Positions 24,173-37,100 of a stretch of DNA of 64,000 nucleotides are shown one piece after another. A program made the position numbers and the translations under genes. Each line of letters opens with the position of its first letter. Position 1 is the first letter of the stretch. The stretch covers positions 9,963,168 to 10,027,167 of the forward strand of contig JACSVZ010000016.1 of assembly GCA_014706295.1 (NCBI GenBank). Reading direction: 5' to 3'. The notes under the pieces are model-generated. The model saw only the letters and a list, made by a program, of their open reading frames with translations, had not been told where the DNA came from and did not search any database. This DNA is from Lycocorax pyrrhopterus obiensis (Eukaryota; Chordata; Aves; Passeriformes; Paradisaeidae).

Positions 24173-24437
24173 AATCATAGAATTTCTTGAGTTGGAAGAT
24201 ACTCATAGGGATGATCAAGGCCAAATCCCTGCTCCTCACAGGACTACCCAAAACTAAACCATATGATCAAGGGCATTGTCCAAACACTCTTTGAACTCTG
24301 ACAGACTTGGTGTCCTGACCACTTCCCTGGGGAGCCTGTTCCAGTGACTGACCGCCCTCCCAGTGAAGAGCCTCTTCCTAACGTCCAATCAACTTCCCTT
24401 AACAGTTTCATTCGGTTCATACCACGTCCTAGCCACA
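24173..24437 (-). mobile_element. CR1 LINE fragment, minus orientation
   Basis: The left end, ATAATCATAGAATTTCTTGAG, is the reverse complement of a CR1 3' tail. It is followed by the typical CR1 blocks 'ttggaagatactcatagg', 'aaactaaaccatatgatcaa' and 'cacttccctggggagcctg'. The element is therefore inserted in minus orientation, 5'-truncated near 24,437, and too diverged to encode anything. Confidence 0.9.
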
Positions 24438-25095
24438 GCTTGTGGGCAGACAGTATATTTAAATGTGCTCGATCCAGCTTGGGAACATTCTCTTCAATAA
24501 TAGCTGATTTTGCAGATAAAATAAAATCTGGTTGTTCTTATCTGGTTATCAAGGGGATTCAGTAAATGTCCCAGAAGTGTTTTCAAACTTTATATATAGA
24601 TCCATGTCCTTTGCCCAGCAGAAATTACAGGCAATAACACACTTCCAGCATATTTTGAAAACTGTTTTTTAAAGTTAGTTTGCATCATGCCAGACCACAT
24701 CTTGGAATTGTTTTCTTGCTCTTTGAGTTCCAAAGTTCTAAGTACTGTGCTTCTCTGTGAGGTACATAAGTGTGCACACCAGCATACCAAAGAGAAGAAT
24801 ATGCCCTTACTTTTTCTATTTAAACACTCATCCTGCCTTGACCATGAGTGACTGAGAATTCAGACTTTGTAACTAATTGCAGAGGGGTTCAAACCAAGAC
24901 ATTTAATTCTATGTATAAATACCTATAGCTATCACACTACATCCCTGTCTCTCTATACAAGAAATTCAGCTTCAATATATAAGAACCAAACCGAGGTTGC
25001 TTTTCTAGCACCCAAATGCTACATTTCATACAACCAAGTTTCTGCAGTACCCTTTGACCATCCCCCTATTCTGATCACATATCTCAGAATATAGA

Positions 25096-25130
25096 AATAT
25101 ATATATATATCCATATATATCCATATCCAT
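25096..25130. repeat. AT-rich simple repeat
   Basis: An interrupted (AT)n tract passes into two CCATATATAT-like units. It is low-complexity sequence. Confidence 0.85.
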
Positions 25131-28100
25131 TCTCTTAGAGACAACATGATTATTTGATACAGAGAAGGGAAAGGAGTGTAACAGAACAGATAAGGATCAA
25201 AGTTCCTAACTTTTATCTGCCCTAGTAAGTGGTTGAAAGATTAATTTAGCACAGGGTAATCTCATGAGGCATAAAGTGCTTGAGACAATTAGTTCTCACA
25301 GTGTCTCTACTGAACCTGGCAGAGCAGATCAGTAAGGGCTCGGAGATAATCAAAACTTGTGTTTTGGTAATGCTCTTTGGTAATGGTGAAATGGCATCCC
25401 AGGAAGGCAACTGCAAGGATCCAAAAGCAACTGAAGAGGTGGTGCTGCTCTAAATTACAATGAAGGCTGGTTTCTCTTGAAGCCACCTTTATCTGTTCAC
25501 ATATAGATTCTCAGCCAACTGCAAAAATGAGTGAAAGTAGAAGATAAGACTCAACATGCACCTTTGATACAGTAAGGAAAAAAACCCACTGCTCATTTAT
25601 CTTTTCAGGTGACTGTCATAGGCTGTTGTTTGGTTTTTTGTTGGGTTTTTTTTTCTTTTGCCTCTGCCTTCAACTGCTTTTATGGCTCTTTTTTCCCCAT
25701 TCTTTCTCTCCTCAGACACATCTCTAAGCACTTTGCCCACTTTCCTGTGTATCTAACTGTTCTGTTAAAAGGGTGTTAGACTTGCTATTGCAATCTTCTA
25801 GAATTTTAGGGTCCACTAAAAAAAGTCTCTCTCACAAGGATGCAAACCAAAAGGAACATTCCTCAAAGGTGAAGTTACATCACTGTAAATCTCTAAAAAA
25901 AGAAGAATGACCCTTGTTCACAATCTTCATCCATTCACCTTCCAGACACAACTGACCTACACGTTTCTCCCTCTAACCCCCACTCCCAGTTGCTCCTAAA
26001 ATGCTTGATCTCATTTTCCACACCCAACTCTTCAGTTAAAACAAAACAACTCTATTTCTAGGCAGAATATAATGTACAACAACAACAAAAAAAGACAGGA
26101 AATCAAAACTTTCTGAACATTATTTTCTTTCATTTTCTACTGTGTAAGGATCAAGTTGTCCAGGAGCAGGAAGAATGAGCTGCTCTGCCAGGGAAGGAGA
26201 GCCAGGTGCCAAGGGGCAGTGACCTCCCCAATTGCAGGCCATTCCTATTGCACCCAAATAAGGCGAGCAGGGAACACTGGTGCTTTTTTGATGTAAAATT
26301 TCTCTTACATATAAATAGAATTTCCTGTATTTCAGTTTGTGGCCATTGCCTTTCATCCTGACACTGAGCACTATAGAGAAGAGCCCAGTTGCTTGTCCAT
26401 CACACCAACACAGGTGTGCTCTGAGCCTCGTCCCAGGGTTGAGTTGGTTGCAATATTTTATTTATTTTAAGCTCATTTGTAGTATTTACTTTTCTACAAT
26501 CAACAGTGAGGATGAAATTTGCATAACCCCTCCTCCAAAAATAGTGTGGCTGTCTCTAAACCAGTGAAATCATTACTTAAGAAGTTTAATTTCTCTGTTA
26601 AAAGGAATGGTAGTAATATTATGATTACACATTTTGTATCACTGACTTCTACTGTCATCTCTTTGAGGCAAACCAAGAACACATATGGAATGACTAACTA
26701 GAATCTTCAAATGTATGATATTAAATTATGTTGACAGCTGTATCCCACTGTATCACGATAATGAGAACTAGAAAAGTTCAAGGCATCTTTTCTATACTTC
26801 ACTTATTTGGAATTTTTCTATCATGTATTCTCCAGTTCATGTGTAAAACACTGTTACTCATAACAGCATTTAGAGCACATTAATTATATGAAATATTTAA
26901 GTTATGTTCTAGTGATCAAAATTAATTCATACAGATTATAATTTTTTGTACATTAGTACCTCCCTATATAGCTTAATGTGCCTCTGTTTAAAGAAGCCAG
27001 AAAAGATAAAACATCATTTCTACGCTTTCCATTGGGGAATATGGATATCCCAACTGAAGTATCACTAAACTAACAGGAAGCTCAGTAAGACTTTTGGATA
27101 ATTCCCAGACTACACTGATCAACCTTCAGCTCTGCCTCTATTATCTTTATATTTCCACACTGTAATATGCTCAAAAACTGTAGTGATGCTTCACAGATTT
27201 TTTTTTTTTTGTGCTTTAATTCTGTCTCCTTCACCACAGACAAAATTGCCTGGAGCATGAATTTCAAAGGGCAAGTTACAGAATCTTTTATCTAATTTAT
27301 AATAAGTTTTGTCTGTGCATGGCTTAGAGCAATGGTCTCAAGCAGTTTCTGACTGAGCAAGGGAGTTTCACAGGTCCACAGGGGTTTGGTTTGGGTTTTT
27401 TACCACTGTGGCAAAGCCCACAGAGGTATGAAAATTAAAGCCAAATAGAAGGTTTTACCCATGGTTACTTGGTGACAGCAGCAGTCTCGGTCTTGCTCAG
27501 TCAGCTTTACTTCATCTTTGAGGTGTCAGTGTTTAACCCTCAATGACAGATAATGCCAAAGGTAAAAAAAAGTGGATAAAGCCTGCTGCTGCCCCCAGTG
27601 CCATTTTAACAGCTACAGAGGAAAAGGAGGAAACATGTTAATCCCTACAGGATCCATGGGGGAGATCCTTCTGAGGCAAGAATCAGCTCCCTTTTCCCTT
27701 GCTTTGCTGCAGAGGAGTGAAGGGAGCCAGGCTGTGCTGAGCCCCCTGCTCCAGCTGCGTGCCATCGAGGTGGGTTACCCGGGCTCTGGGTCCCGTGGCG
27801 AAGCACACGGAAAGCACGTGTGGCCTGGAGCCACAGCCCCTGCCCTGGGCCATCGGGACACTGCTGTCACCAGCTGCCTTTGCTGCTGGCCTTGCACTCA
27901 GTCTGGCCTCAGGGCTGGTTACTTCTAAGCAGGATGCGCTGCAGGTGTTTGAATATGACTGATTCCTCAGTTGTGTTTGTCAGGAATGGGAGACTGAAAA
28001 ATGGGATAACAGAGCAAAAGAGTAAGCAATGGTTTCTGGAGAAAAAGGAGTATTGCTCTGGTTTTCTTCTAAGAGTTTAGCAGTGGAGCTTATCTAAAGA

Positions 28101-31100
28101 CCTGACTTATGTCCAGTGATAGTGGGCAAAATTTATTGATTTTTATCAACCTGAGAAGACATGGACTCATTTCACAGGCTCCAGCTGTGATTGAGAATTC
28201 CTTGAGCTTTCCCTTGTGTGATATGATCAAGCTTAATCATGGCCTGCTGATCGTAAATGGAACATATTTCTTGGTCTCTGCTCTTTCAAAGAATTACTGA
28301 AGGTTCAAAGAGTTGCAGAAAAGCTTCCTTGCACTATGTGATGCTGGGCAATAAAATAGTGAGCTTAAATGCATGCAGTAAAAAGCAATTCTGACTTTAC
28401 ATATTTAGTGACATGCTCCAAGTTAGTTACAGCTACTTTTGAAGATGGTCTTGGAATTGTAAGAGTTAGCTCCTTAAAAACATCAGCTCAACACTTTTGC
28501 AGTCAAAAAGCAAGCTGAAGATTAGAAACTATCATGTAAAGGAGAGAAAACAAAATAGAGAACAATTTTTTTTTTCATCTGCAACCTATTGTGCATCTTG
28601 TCCTTGCTTACTGTGGAAAAAAATTCTACTTTCTGGTCTTGAAAACAATAATAAAGAATCGGAAAAAGATAACAGTAAATGATCAAAGAGAGTGAAAACT
28701 GAGCTAGCAGGCTGAGATTTTTCAGACTGGATAAAGAGTGTCTGAGAAGACATGTGACAGATACTTAGAAGTATCATTACTGGCATGGAGAAGGTGAAAA
28801 GGATTGATTGTTCCAATACAAAAGATAAAGAACATGGACTAAAACTAGAAGGTTCAAAACAAAGTTACTTCTTTAATGTCAATGAACCTGTGAAATCATT
28901 GCCACAGGATGCTGTGACTTGAAAATCAATGTACAAGTTCTCGGGAAAGTCTGTCCATGCAATAGAAAGACACCACAGCCAGCTCCAGGACTGCAGAAGA
29001 TACAGAAGCTGGGATTATGCTCAGGGAAGTGCCACTGTTTATGGATCTTATTCCTGTACACATCTTTGTCACCAAGGAGCACCTAGATAGATCTTGGAAT
29101 AATGCAGCACACATGCTTATGCTTTTAAGATTAATTCCACTTGGTCCTGTAAGAGTTCTTTGATAGCTCTTCACACTTTCCATGTTTGAATCCATAGCCT
29201 GGCTATGCTATTTAAGAAACACACAGGGTTCTACGCAGTGATGTTAATTCTGCATTATATAAACAGGAACATTTAGGCACCTGCCAAATATCCTATTCAG
29301 TTACTGCAGTAAGAAATCCAATGATTTTTTTAAAAAGGGTATTGACAGGGAATGATTCAATGACTTGCTTAGAATCCCACACCTTTCCTAAACCATACTA
29401 TCTCAACAGTTTCTGGGACAAGACCCAGAGCATATCCATATGCTCGTGTGTGATGCAAGCACTGGGTAGTAATTTCACTATTTATACACTTGTTTTCATT
29501 ACACCTTTCACACAAAATGCCTTTGCATATTGGAATAAATCTCCCAGGAAAGGTAGTTGGGACACCTTCCATAGCAAAGGACTTTTCTGGGATGGTCTAA
29601 ACCGGACTCATCTTCAAATCTCCTTAACTGGAAGTAGTTGTTACCACTCTTCCTCCGTTATCGCTTCCTTTTTGCAGATTTCTGCTGAACATTTTTAACC
29701 ACTACCCATCGCCATGAGGAGGCCTTACAGCAGGGATGAAGGTGTATGGGAAAATACTCAGGGACAAGGTACCATCCAAAGCCTGTTTTCCCCTTGATTT
29801 CCACAGGCACCTGCAGCTGATTCCAGTGCAGGCCATCAGATGCAGGTTTTAAGCGAGCCCCCTTTAAATTTTAAATATAAAAACATGGCATAAGCACACT
29901 TATGCATGTTAATTACTGTGCTTTATGTTTTAGTTCTTCTCAGTTGCCAGAAGGTTTTATCTGCATTTGGGGAGGATTTGTAGGGTGGATGGCAGGGGGG
30001 TGTGTATAAAATACTAAAAATATTTACTTTCCTATTTGCCCACTGATGAGTAAGTATGCCTGTAAGTTCATACATTTTGTCATGCAAAGGAAAGCACTAA
30101 AAGAATTTAAAACCAATTTTCACATTGTTTAATTTTCTTCATACTTTCAGGACTCAACATTTTCTTGACTGATGTCAGACAAAAAGCAAATTTAGCAAAT
30201 CTTAGACACAATACGATCAATTGTTTTGAGTTCTGTCTGCATGAAAGAGCAACCCAAACTACATTTCTTTTTAAAACACTATTCAAATTTTTCCTTTTCT
30301 AGCCTGTTCTGAATAGTCTAGTCAAAATCCATTAATTTCTCTCAACTTCTACCTCTGCCTACTGCAGGTTCGCTATTTAAAATGAAAGGCACCCTATGCA
30401 TTTCAAATGTTACCACAGTAATTACCACTCAAACAACACATGCCAAATTAGAAGAGTCATTTTTAGGGACATCGCTGAAGAAACTGTTTTCAGCCTAATG
30501 GAAGTTAATAACTGCTACTTACTTGGAACATCATTATTATTATTGCTTAAATAAGGTCACATTTAATTAGTAAGTCATGAGCAAGAATATTCTTTAAAAT
30601 GCCTGATTCTGGCTCCTGCAAATATTTTATAGACTCAGTTGAAGGTGCAAACCAGCAGCAGGAGGGAGACCCTGCATGGACTACGGATGCTTCCCACCAG
30701 TCCTAGCAAACACTTCACATGTGTGGGCACCTCAAATGACAGCAGTCACTCAGACTGACCACCTGCCCCATAACATTTAAATGTCTTGGTCCGTCCAAAG
30801 AGCTGGTTAGAAAACACTGATTTCTCAGATTAGAAATATTAATCTGGTTCAAGGGACAGAATATCTGATTGTGTATTAAGCAGTGGGGTTTAGGGTTTTA
30901 AAGATCAGGAAGGCCAAACAATGTGGATTATATTTCCATAAACATATGCATCGATGGGACTGAAATCAATGGGGATCTGCTCTGTTCAATGGAGGATTTA
31001 GGAATACTAATAGCAATTTCAAAAACAAAAACAAATGAGGAAGAAAACACCACATGAAGAAATCTTAAGCTTTTCTGCCTTCTTAAAACATTATTTGTCT

Positions 31101-34100
31101 ATTTTTAATATGGCAGATGGCTTAGAATTGAGCAAGACACTGGTCCCAGAAAGCCAGCGGTTTTGCCCTGTAAGTTAAAATTTGGTTATGGGGTTTGTTA
31201 GGTTGTTTTGGGTTTTTTTTTTTCAATTATTGTAGAATTTTACATAGATTAAATTACTGAAATACTCAGAGTTTGGTTTATTATATGCCTAATATGTGCC
31301 AGGCTCAAAAAAAGACTGTGATAAAATAATGGGGTTTGGTTTTCATCTTCTTTCCTCCATCTGATGTGGTTTGAAATAGAAATTACTTTAGGACTATCAT
31401 AAAAAAGGTCCAATTTTGTCTTTTAGGAGCAAAGCAAACAACTTGAATGTAAGCAACTAAGAGCTGTTTACCAAACCAGTATGTGTGTTTATCCCTAAAT
31501 AAATCTGTCACAGGGCTGTTACGTAATTTGTTTCTAGTGAGTACTTAGAAAAATTGCTATTTAACAGATACTGCAACTTCCTTCCAAAAATTGTCTTTTG
31601 AGATTTTTGTGAACTTAACAGAGACATATATCCTTTCTGAATATGAGAAAAAGGGGGATAGGAAAGAGTCTGCCATCCCAGTACAATGTTGATCTGGCCA
31701 TAAAACAGTTATTCAGCTCATTTTTTAATTTTTTTTTTCTGTAATATCAGTTCAAACTCTTTTTCATTCGTAAACTGAGGAGCTCCAAATTACTGTTAAG
31801 TCCAGGGCCAAGGTAAATTGTTCCTGTTTCCAGTGAAAATATTTCAGCAGAAAGAGTATCTATAAAAAGAAAAGGAAATACTAATTTATGCATATATGTT
31901 TATATAGAAAAGCTGTATTAGTTGAATTAAGGAAAATCTCATTGAGTAGAATGAGACAAAAGCCATTAACTGAGAACAAACATTAGAAATCAAGCATTCA
32001 CCCAGGAGTGGAATGTTTAAAATTCTGATAGCTCCTTTAGAAGACATAGACCATGTCATGTCCAACTGACAGAACCTCTAAGTTACATAACAGGGATAAA
32101 GGGGCTCTGCTCTTTCTGTATGGGAGTTCTCAGGCTCTCCTGCTCCTCAGCCAGGATCTGTACTCATCCCAAGATCTGCATCTTTACAGACCCTACAGCT
32201 ACAATTAAAAAAAATCTGACTAGCTGTTAGCATTGTCAACTGTAGCCACTTCTCTCAAAAATTAAGCCAAATTATGGAAACTACATGACCTCTGGTCTCC
32301 TTCATGTGAATGCTAATATTAGAAAAAACTATTTGCTGCTCCAATACTGCACACAGCATGACACAGGTAATAGAAACAGAGCAGGATTTCCACCTCTTTC
32401 AGACTGCTCCTATAAATTGAAACTTAAAAAAAAATCTGCCAATTTAATTTTCTTAAACTAGCATTTTTTGTCAATTTTGGACACCAAAAGCCAGACTTTT
32501 AAAGAAATGCAGGTACTTAATTCTCTTCAATTTCAAAGAGAACAATGAAAGTTTGTTTCAAGAAAGGTTGCCCATGAAAATGCTAATAAGTCATTTGTAA
32601 TGCCAAGATTAATTAATGAAATAAATTTATTTTGCTATGTACTCACATGCCAGCACACACAAGTATTAATGATATTCATACATTTGAGTTAAATACAACA
32701 TATTACTTGAGTTACTGCTATCAAGTGATTTTCTAGTGCTGACAATTATTTTGTCTCTACTTGGCATGCACAGAGCTACAGCAGCTCCAGCCATTTCCCA
32801 GTCTCTGCTGACAAACAGGAGGTCTCCACACCTATTATTCACTGCTGGCTTTCCTAACCAGTTTAATGCGTTAATTCTTGAGGATGTTTTAGTTGATTTA
32901 CATAAATACATCCTCCCCTCCTATTATGTTATTACCTGCATTAGATTATTTTTTACAAAGCATTACTGGGGATTATTTGCAGCCAGCAGATTCAGAGAAC
33001 ACTGTCCTTGCCATACAGTCCAGAAAAACAGAGTTGACAGCCACCCTGTTTCCATGGTCTCCCTATACAGATTGACATGCTGGTGTTTACACTCCAACTA
33101 CAGCAAGCAGCTGTTTTTACCCAAAACATGAGCCCAGCTATGGAGAGGAGGGTCTCCCAATGGGTAACAGCTGCATCTGTTTTTTCTGATACAGACAGGA
33201 AGAAAACATTTATCAATTGATGGATTTAGGTAGACTGAAAGGAGCCAGCAAAGCCCAATTGTAAAATCTGGGAAAATGAAGATGGTTTTAAAAGGGGAGA
33301 GAGAAGGTGGTAAATTAGATTGCTTATATTTGTTTGATTTTCAGGGTTTCCCTTCATGTAGCCACAGTGATTAGGAGATGTGCTGCTCAGCCCAGTGTGC
33401 AGACAGGCAGGCCCACACTCTTGACTTCGCATCCTGTATTTGCAGAAACCCAGAGCTAAAGAGCCAAAACTCAAGGGCTGAGTTGCAGAACACAAAGCTG
33501 AGTTTTCCTCTTTCTATAGAGGTTTTTATATATGAAGCTGCAAGAGGCTAATCTTTGTTCTTTTCTTTGAGGGCTTAGTTCAAGGACCAGATTTCAAGTA
33601 GAAAATTTGAAGTAGTTTCACTTATTTTCACACCCAAGATCTCCCCAGGTTTGCATCAGTTAGATTTATCTAGCTGTTTGGATCACTTCTGTATTTATTG
33701 TTTCATGTTACAAGTACAAAACTAGTGTAAATACCATGAAGTAAAAAATTTGGCTTTATTTGGTATGTTTTGCACCCTCTCATTTCTTTGTTGTTAGTCA
33801 GCATCCAGATACCCCTTCTGTGCCCATTTGCAGTTCCTCTGCCTCTCAGAGAGAAATCTTTAAGGATCATGCAACTTTCCAATTTTAATATTTTCACCAA
33901 AAAGAAAACATGAAAACGCTACTAAGCATATTCCAGTTCCTACAGATTGCTACAATTGCCTTACTTATCCCCCTTTCATAAGATTAAACTATAAATACGA
34001 ATATAGTTACTAGAATGATTTGTCTGGTTTTTCTGCTATTTCTAAAAATAGCACCTGGGAGATAGGAACAAATGAATTTGGAATTTCATCAGGGACAGGA

Positions 34101-37100
34101 CACCTCTTGGGCTTTTTAAGCCTTTAAAAATTATTTAGCCGTGATGACACATGCAAGACTGACATCTCAATACAATGAAAACCTCAATTTATCCGTGCTA
34201 TCAGCAAGGCTCCAGTTATTGCACGATTCTATAGCTATGCAGTTTGTTACTGAATTAAATCCTTCCTATAGGATAGTGATTAATAATCCCTGCTTTTGTT
34301 GTTTAAAACAGATGTTTCAGGCCACAGAATGACAAAGATCAACTTAAATACATGAACAGAGTATAAATGTCTTCCTGAGTCTGCAGAACAACCTGAAAAA
34401 ATTTAATGGTGAGGTCTGCTTCCTCCTAATCACCTGAAAGGGTTGTCATGTCTGGAATGGAAAGATAAGTTACAACACTGCCCTCAGTAATTATTTCTAG
34501 ATGGAGAATTCCAGCAGAAGCATCCAGCTTTTGTTCTTAACCTCCAGTCCAAAGCTGGCCATGCAGTAGAGAAAGTAATAAAAAATAGTGTCTCAGAGGA
34601 ATTCATTCTCATTATGAAACAGTTTCATATTTAAGTAACTTCAAGTGTCTTAACATTAATTAAGCTACTGTAGAATACCCAGTTTCTTCTGGTACATTAG
34701 AGTTCTATAGCAAATTTGATGTAAAACATGGGTCCAGTTTGAAAAACTACATTAGTGTCCTAAACACACATGCACTAAGGTCCTGCAGGTGTGTGCTACA
34801 GCAGAGCACAACATCACCAACCAGCCACAGTCCTGGTCTGAGTTGGCAGGAATTCCCCTCACTGCCTTTCTTTTAGTGGCAAAGGGAACTCTAAAACCAA
34901 GGCATGAAAAGATACGTCATGCCCTCCTTCTCAGCTAAGCCTACTGACTGATACTGGCATCAGTCACTTCAGAAAGAGAATAAACCATCAGTTACTTTTT
35001 GGTGTCTTTTTCATGGGGATTACAGCTGATAGAGTGCAATGTCTCCCCCTTCTAGACAGCTGGAGATTCACACAATGCTTCTTGTCCCAGCATAGTGACA
35101 CAACATGGATGCCTTTCCCATGGTTTATAAATCCTGTAGTTTATATCCATGACCTTTGCACATCAAGCCTCAAAAAGAAAGCACTGTCTATATAAAATAA
35201 GTTTATACTTTGAAGACTTAAGACTTGCAAGTGAAATGTATCTGTTTAGAGGTGCAAAGTCTTCGCCAAAAAGTAGAGGCTTCTCAGGGAGCTGGAAGTT
35301 GTCTCTGTGGAAGCAGCATTAAAGAGCCATTTTCCTTTAATCTGTGATGACAAACTTCCTCAACAGCTGCATTCCTCAGAAATGAGGTGACCAAACTCCT
35401 GGGTGAAACTCCTGTGAGAAGACAAAATCACCTAACCCTACTGGCTTGAAACTCCTCATACAAATGAAATAAGGACCACAAACTCAAGTATAAGTGTTAA
35501 AGTAATTCAACTGTGCTTTCCCACAGCAACAGTTAATAGGAATAAAAGTAAGAGTGAAATAGGAGCTAAGAAATCCAGGAAGTAGAGTCTAAAAACAGGC
35601 ATGGGAAAAGTATGGCTTGTACATGTGCCTCCCCTTGCCTTGTGAACAGGAGAGATCAGACCATTGAGTTCTGCAGTTTCAGTATCTGAGAACTGGGATA
35701 TTATGCTAATAGCTGTGATGATAACATTTTATTTGGATTTCCAGGTCATTAAGAATGCCATCAAGGTCATCCACTGTAGGAACACACAATTCCCACTGAA
35801 GACACCTCACTGGAAGGTCAGGTATTATTCAATCTAAGAAACAAGTGCTCTCTCTTGCATACCTGCCTAATTCAGGATGTGAGTTGCACAGTGAGGACTG
35901 CAAAGGGCATGAGCCCACTGGCCAGCTCCTGGCTAAATCCTTTCCCACAGCTGCATGAAAGGTAAGTAGTTTCACAGGAATCAGCAATGAGTTTACTGGT
36001 GCAACATTCAGTAAATGCTGTCTCTAGTGCACAGTGTGAGAGACAGATCTGTTGCCATTGACCTTAATACTACCAATTACTGTGTGGTTTGTTGAGTAAG
36101 CACTGTGTAAGTGAGCAAGTCAGAAGCACAGCCTCTGAATAAAGATAACATTACATCAATACAGTGTTATTTTAAGCTTATATTAGCAACCCAAAAGTAT
36201 TTGTTAAACTAGCAGGAACTGCGCCATGGGAAGCCCTCTTTCACTCCAGTTCTAATGCAAAAATACCCTGCAGAATAATCTCACGAGCTAATACTGCAGA
36301 ATCATATAAAAGCAACATGGAACAGTTAGGGTTTGCATACACATTTTTAACCTTGTGATTCCCAGACCTTAATGTTTTTTGGTTTGTTTTTTTTAGCTAT
36401 TTTAATTCTTCAAAAATTTCTGACCATGTTTAGTTTTAGTCCACTAACACCTATGGCTTTGCTAGAACTACTGTCTCTTAAGGAAGGCATCCTCTGCAAA
36501 GCCAAAAATTTTGCACTGGTACAGAAGCAGGTAACTTTCATAACAGTGCTGAATTAAATAGTTTTAAGTAATTTTGCAAGAAGAAAAAAAGATGTGGCAG
36601 GTTACTATTCCCAGTTTTAATTTGTGTACACAAAACTAATGATCCAACATGACCTAAATGGGGAGTGCCACTTTCTGTTCACCGAAAATGCAAATGGTTA
36701 AGGACCTTGAAAAGTGGCGCTCCTTGCAGAGGTCACCTCGCTGGTCTGTTATCAAAGCTTGCATAATGAAGTGGATGACACAGCCATTAACTTGCATATG
36801 GGCTTGTATATGTCAAAGCAGACCAGCTTAATCTAAAGGTGAATTCAATAATGTTATGCTGAATTACAGTACAAAAGAAGCCTGCAAAAGCCTATGATTA
36901 AGGGTCAGCACATCTGGCTTCTGATTTGATGTCAGCTGCTAACCCTTCTTTGACCTCATCCCCTGCAGACTTTCTAACTGCCTATTACTAAGGATATTTT
37001 ACAATGTCATCTTGCTGACTCTCACTGTGCACTGAGAAATACCATGTATCTTCACCTTTGCTAAGTTAATTTCCAAACCTCTTCAGTACACCTGGAAAAC

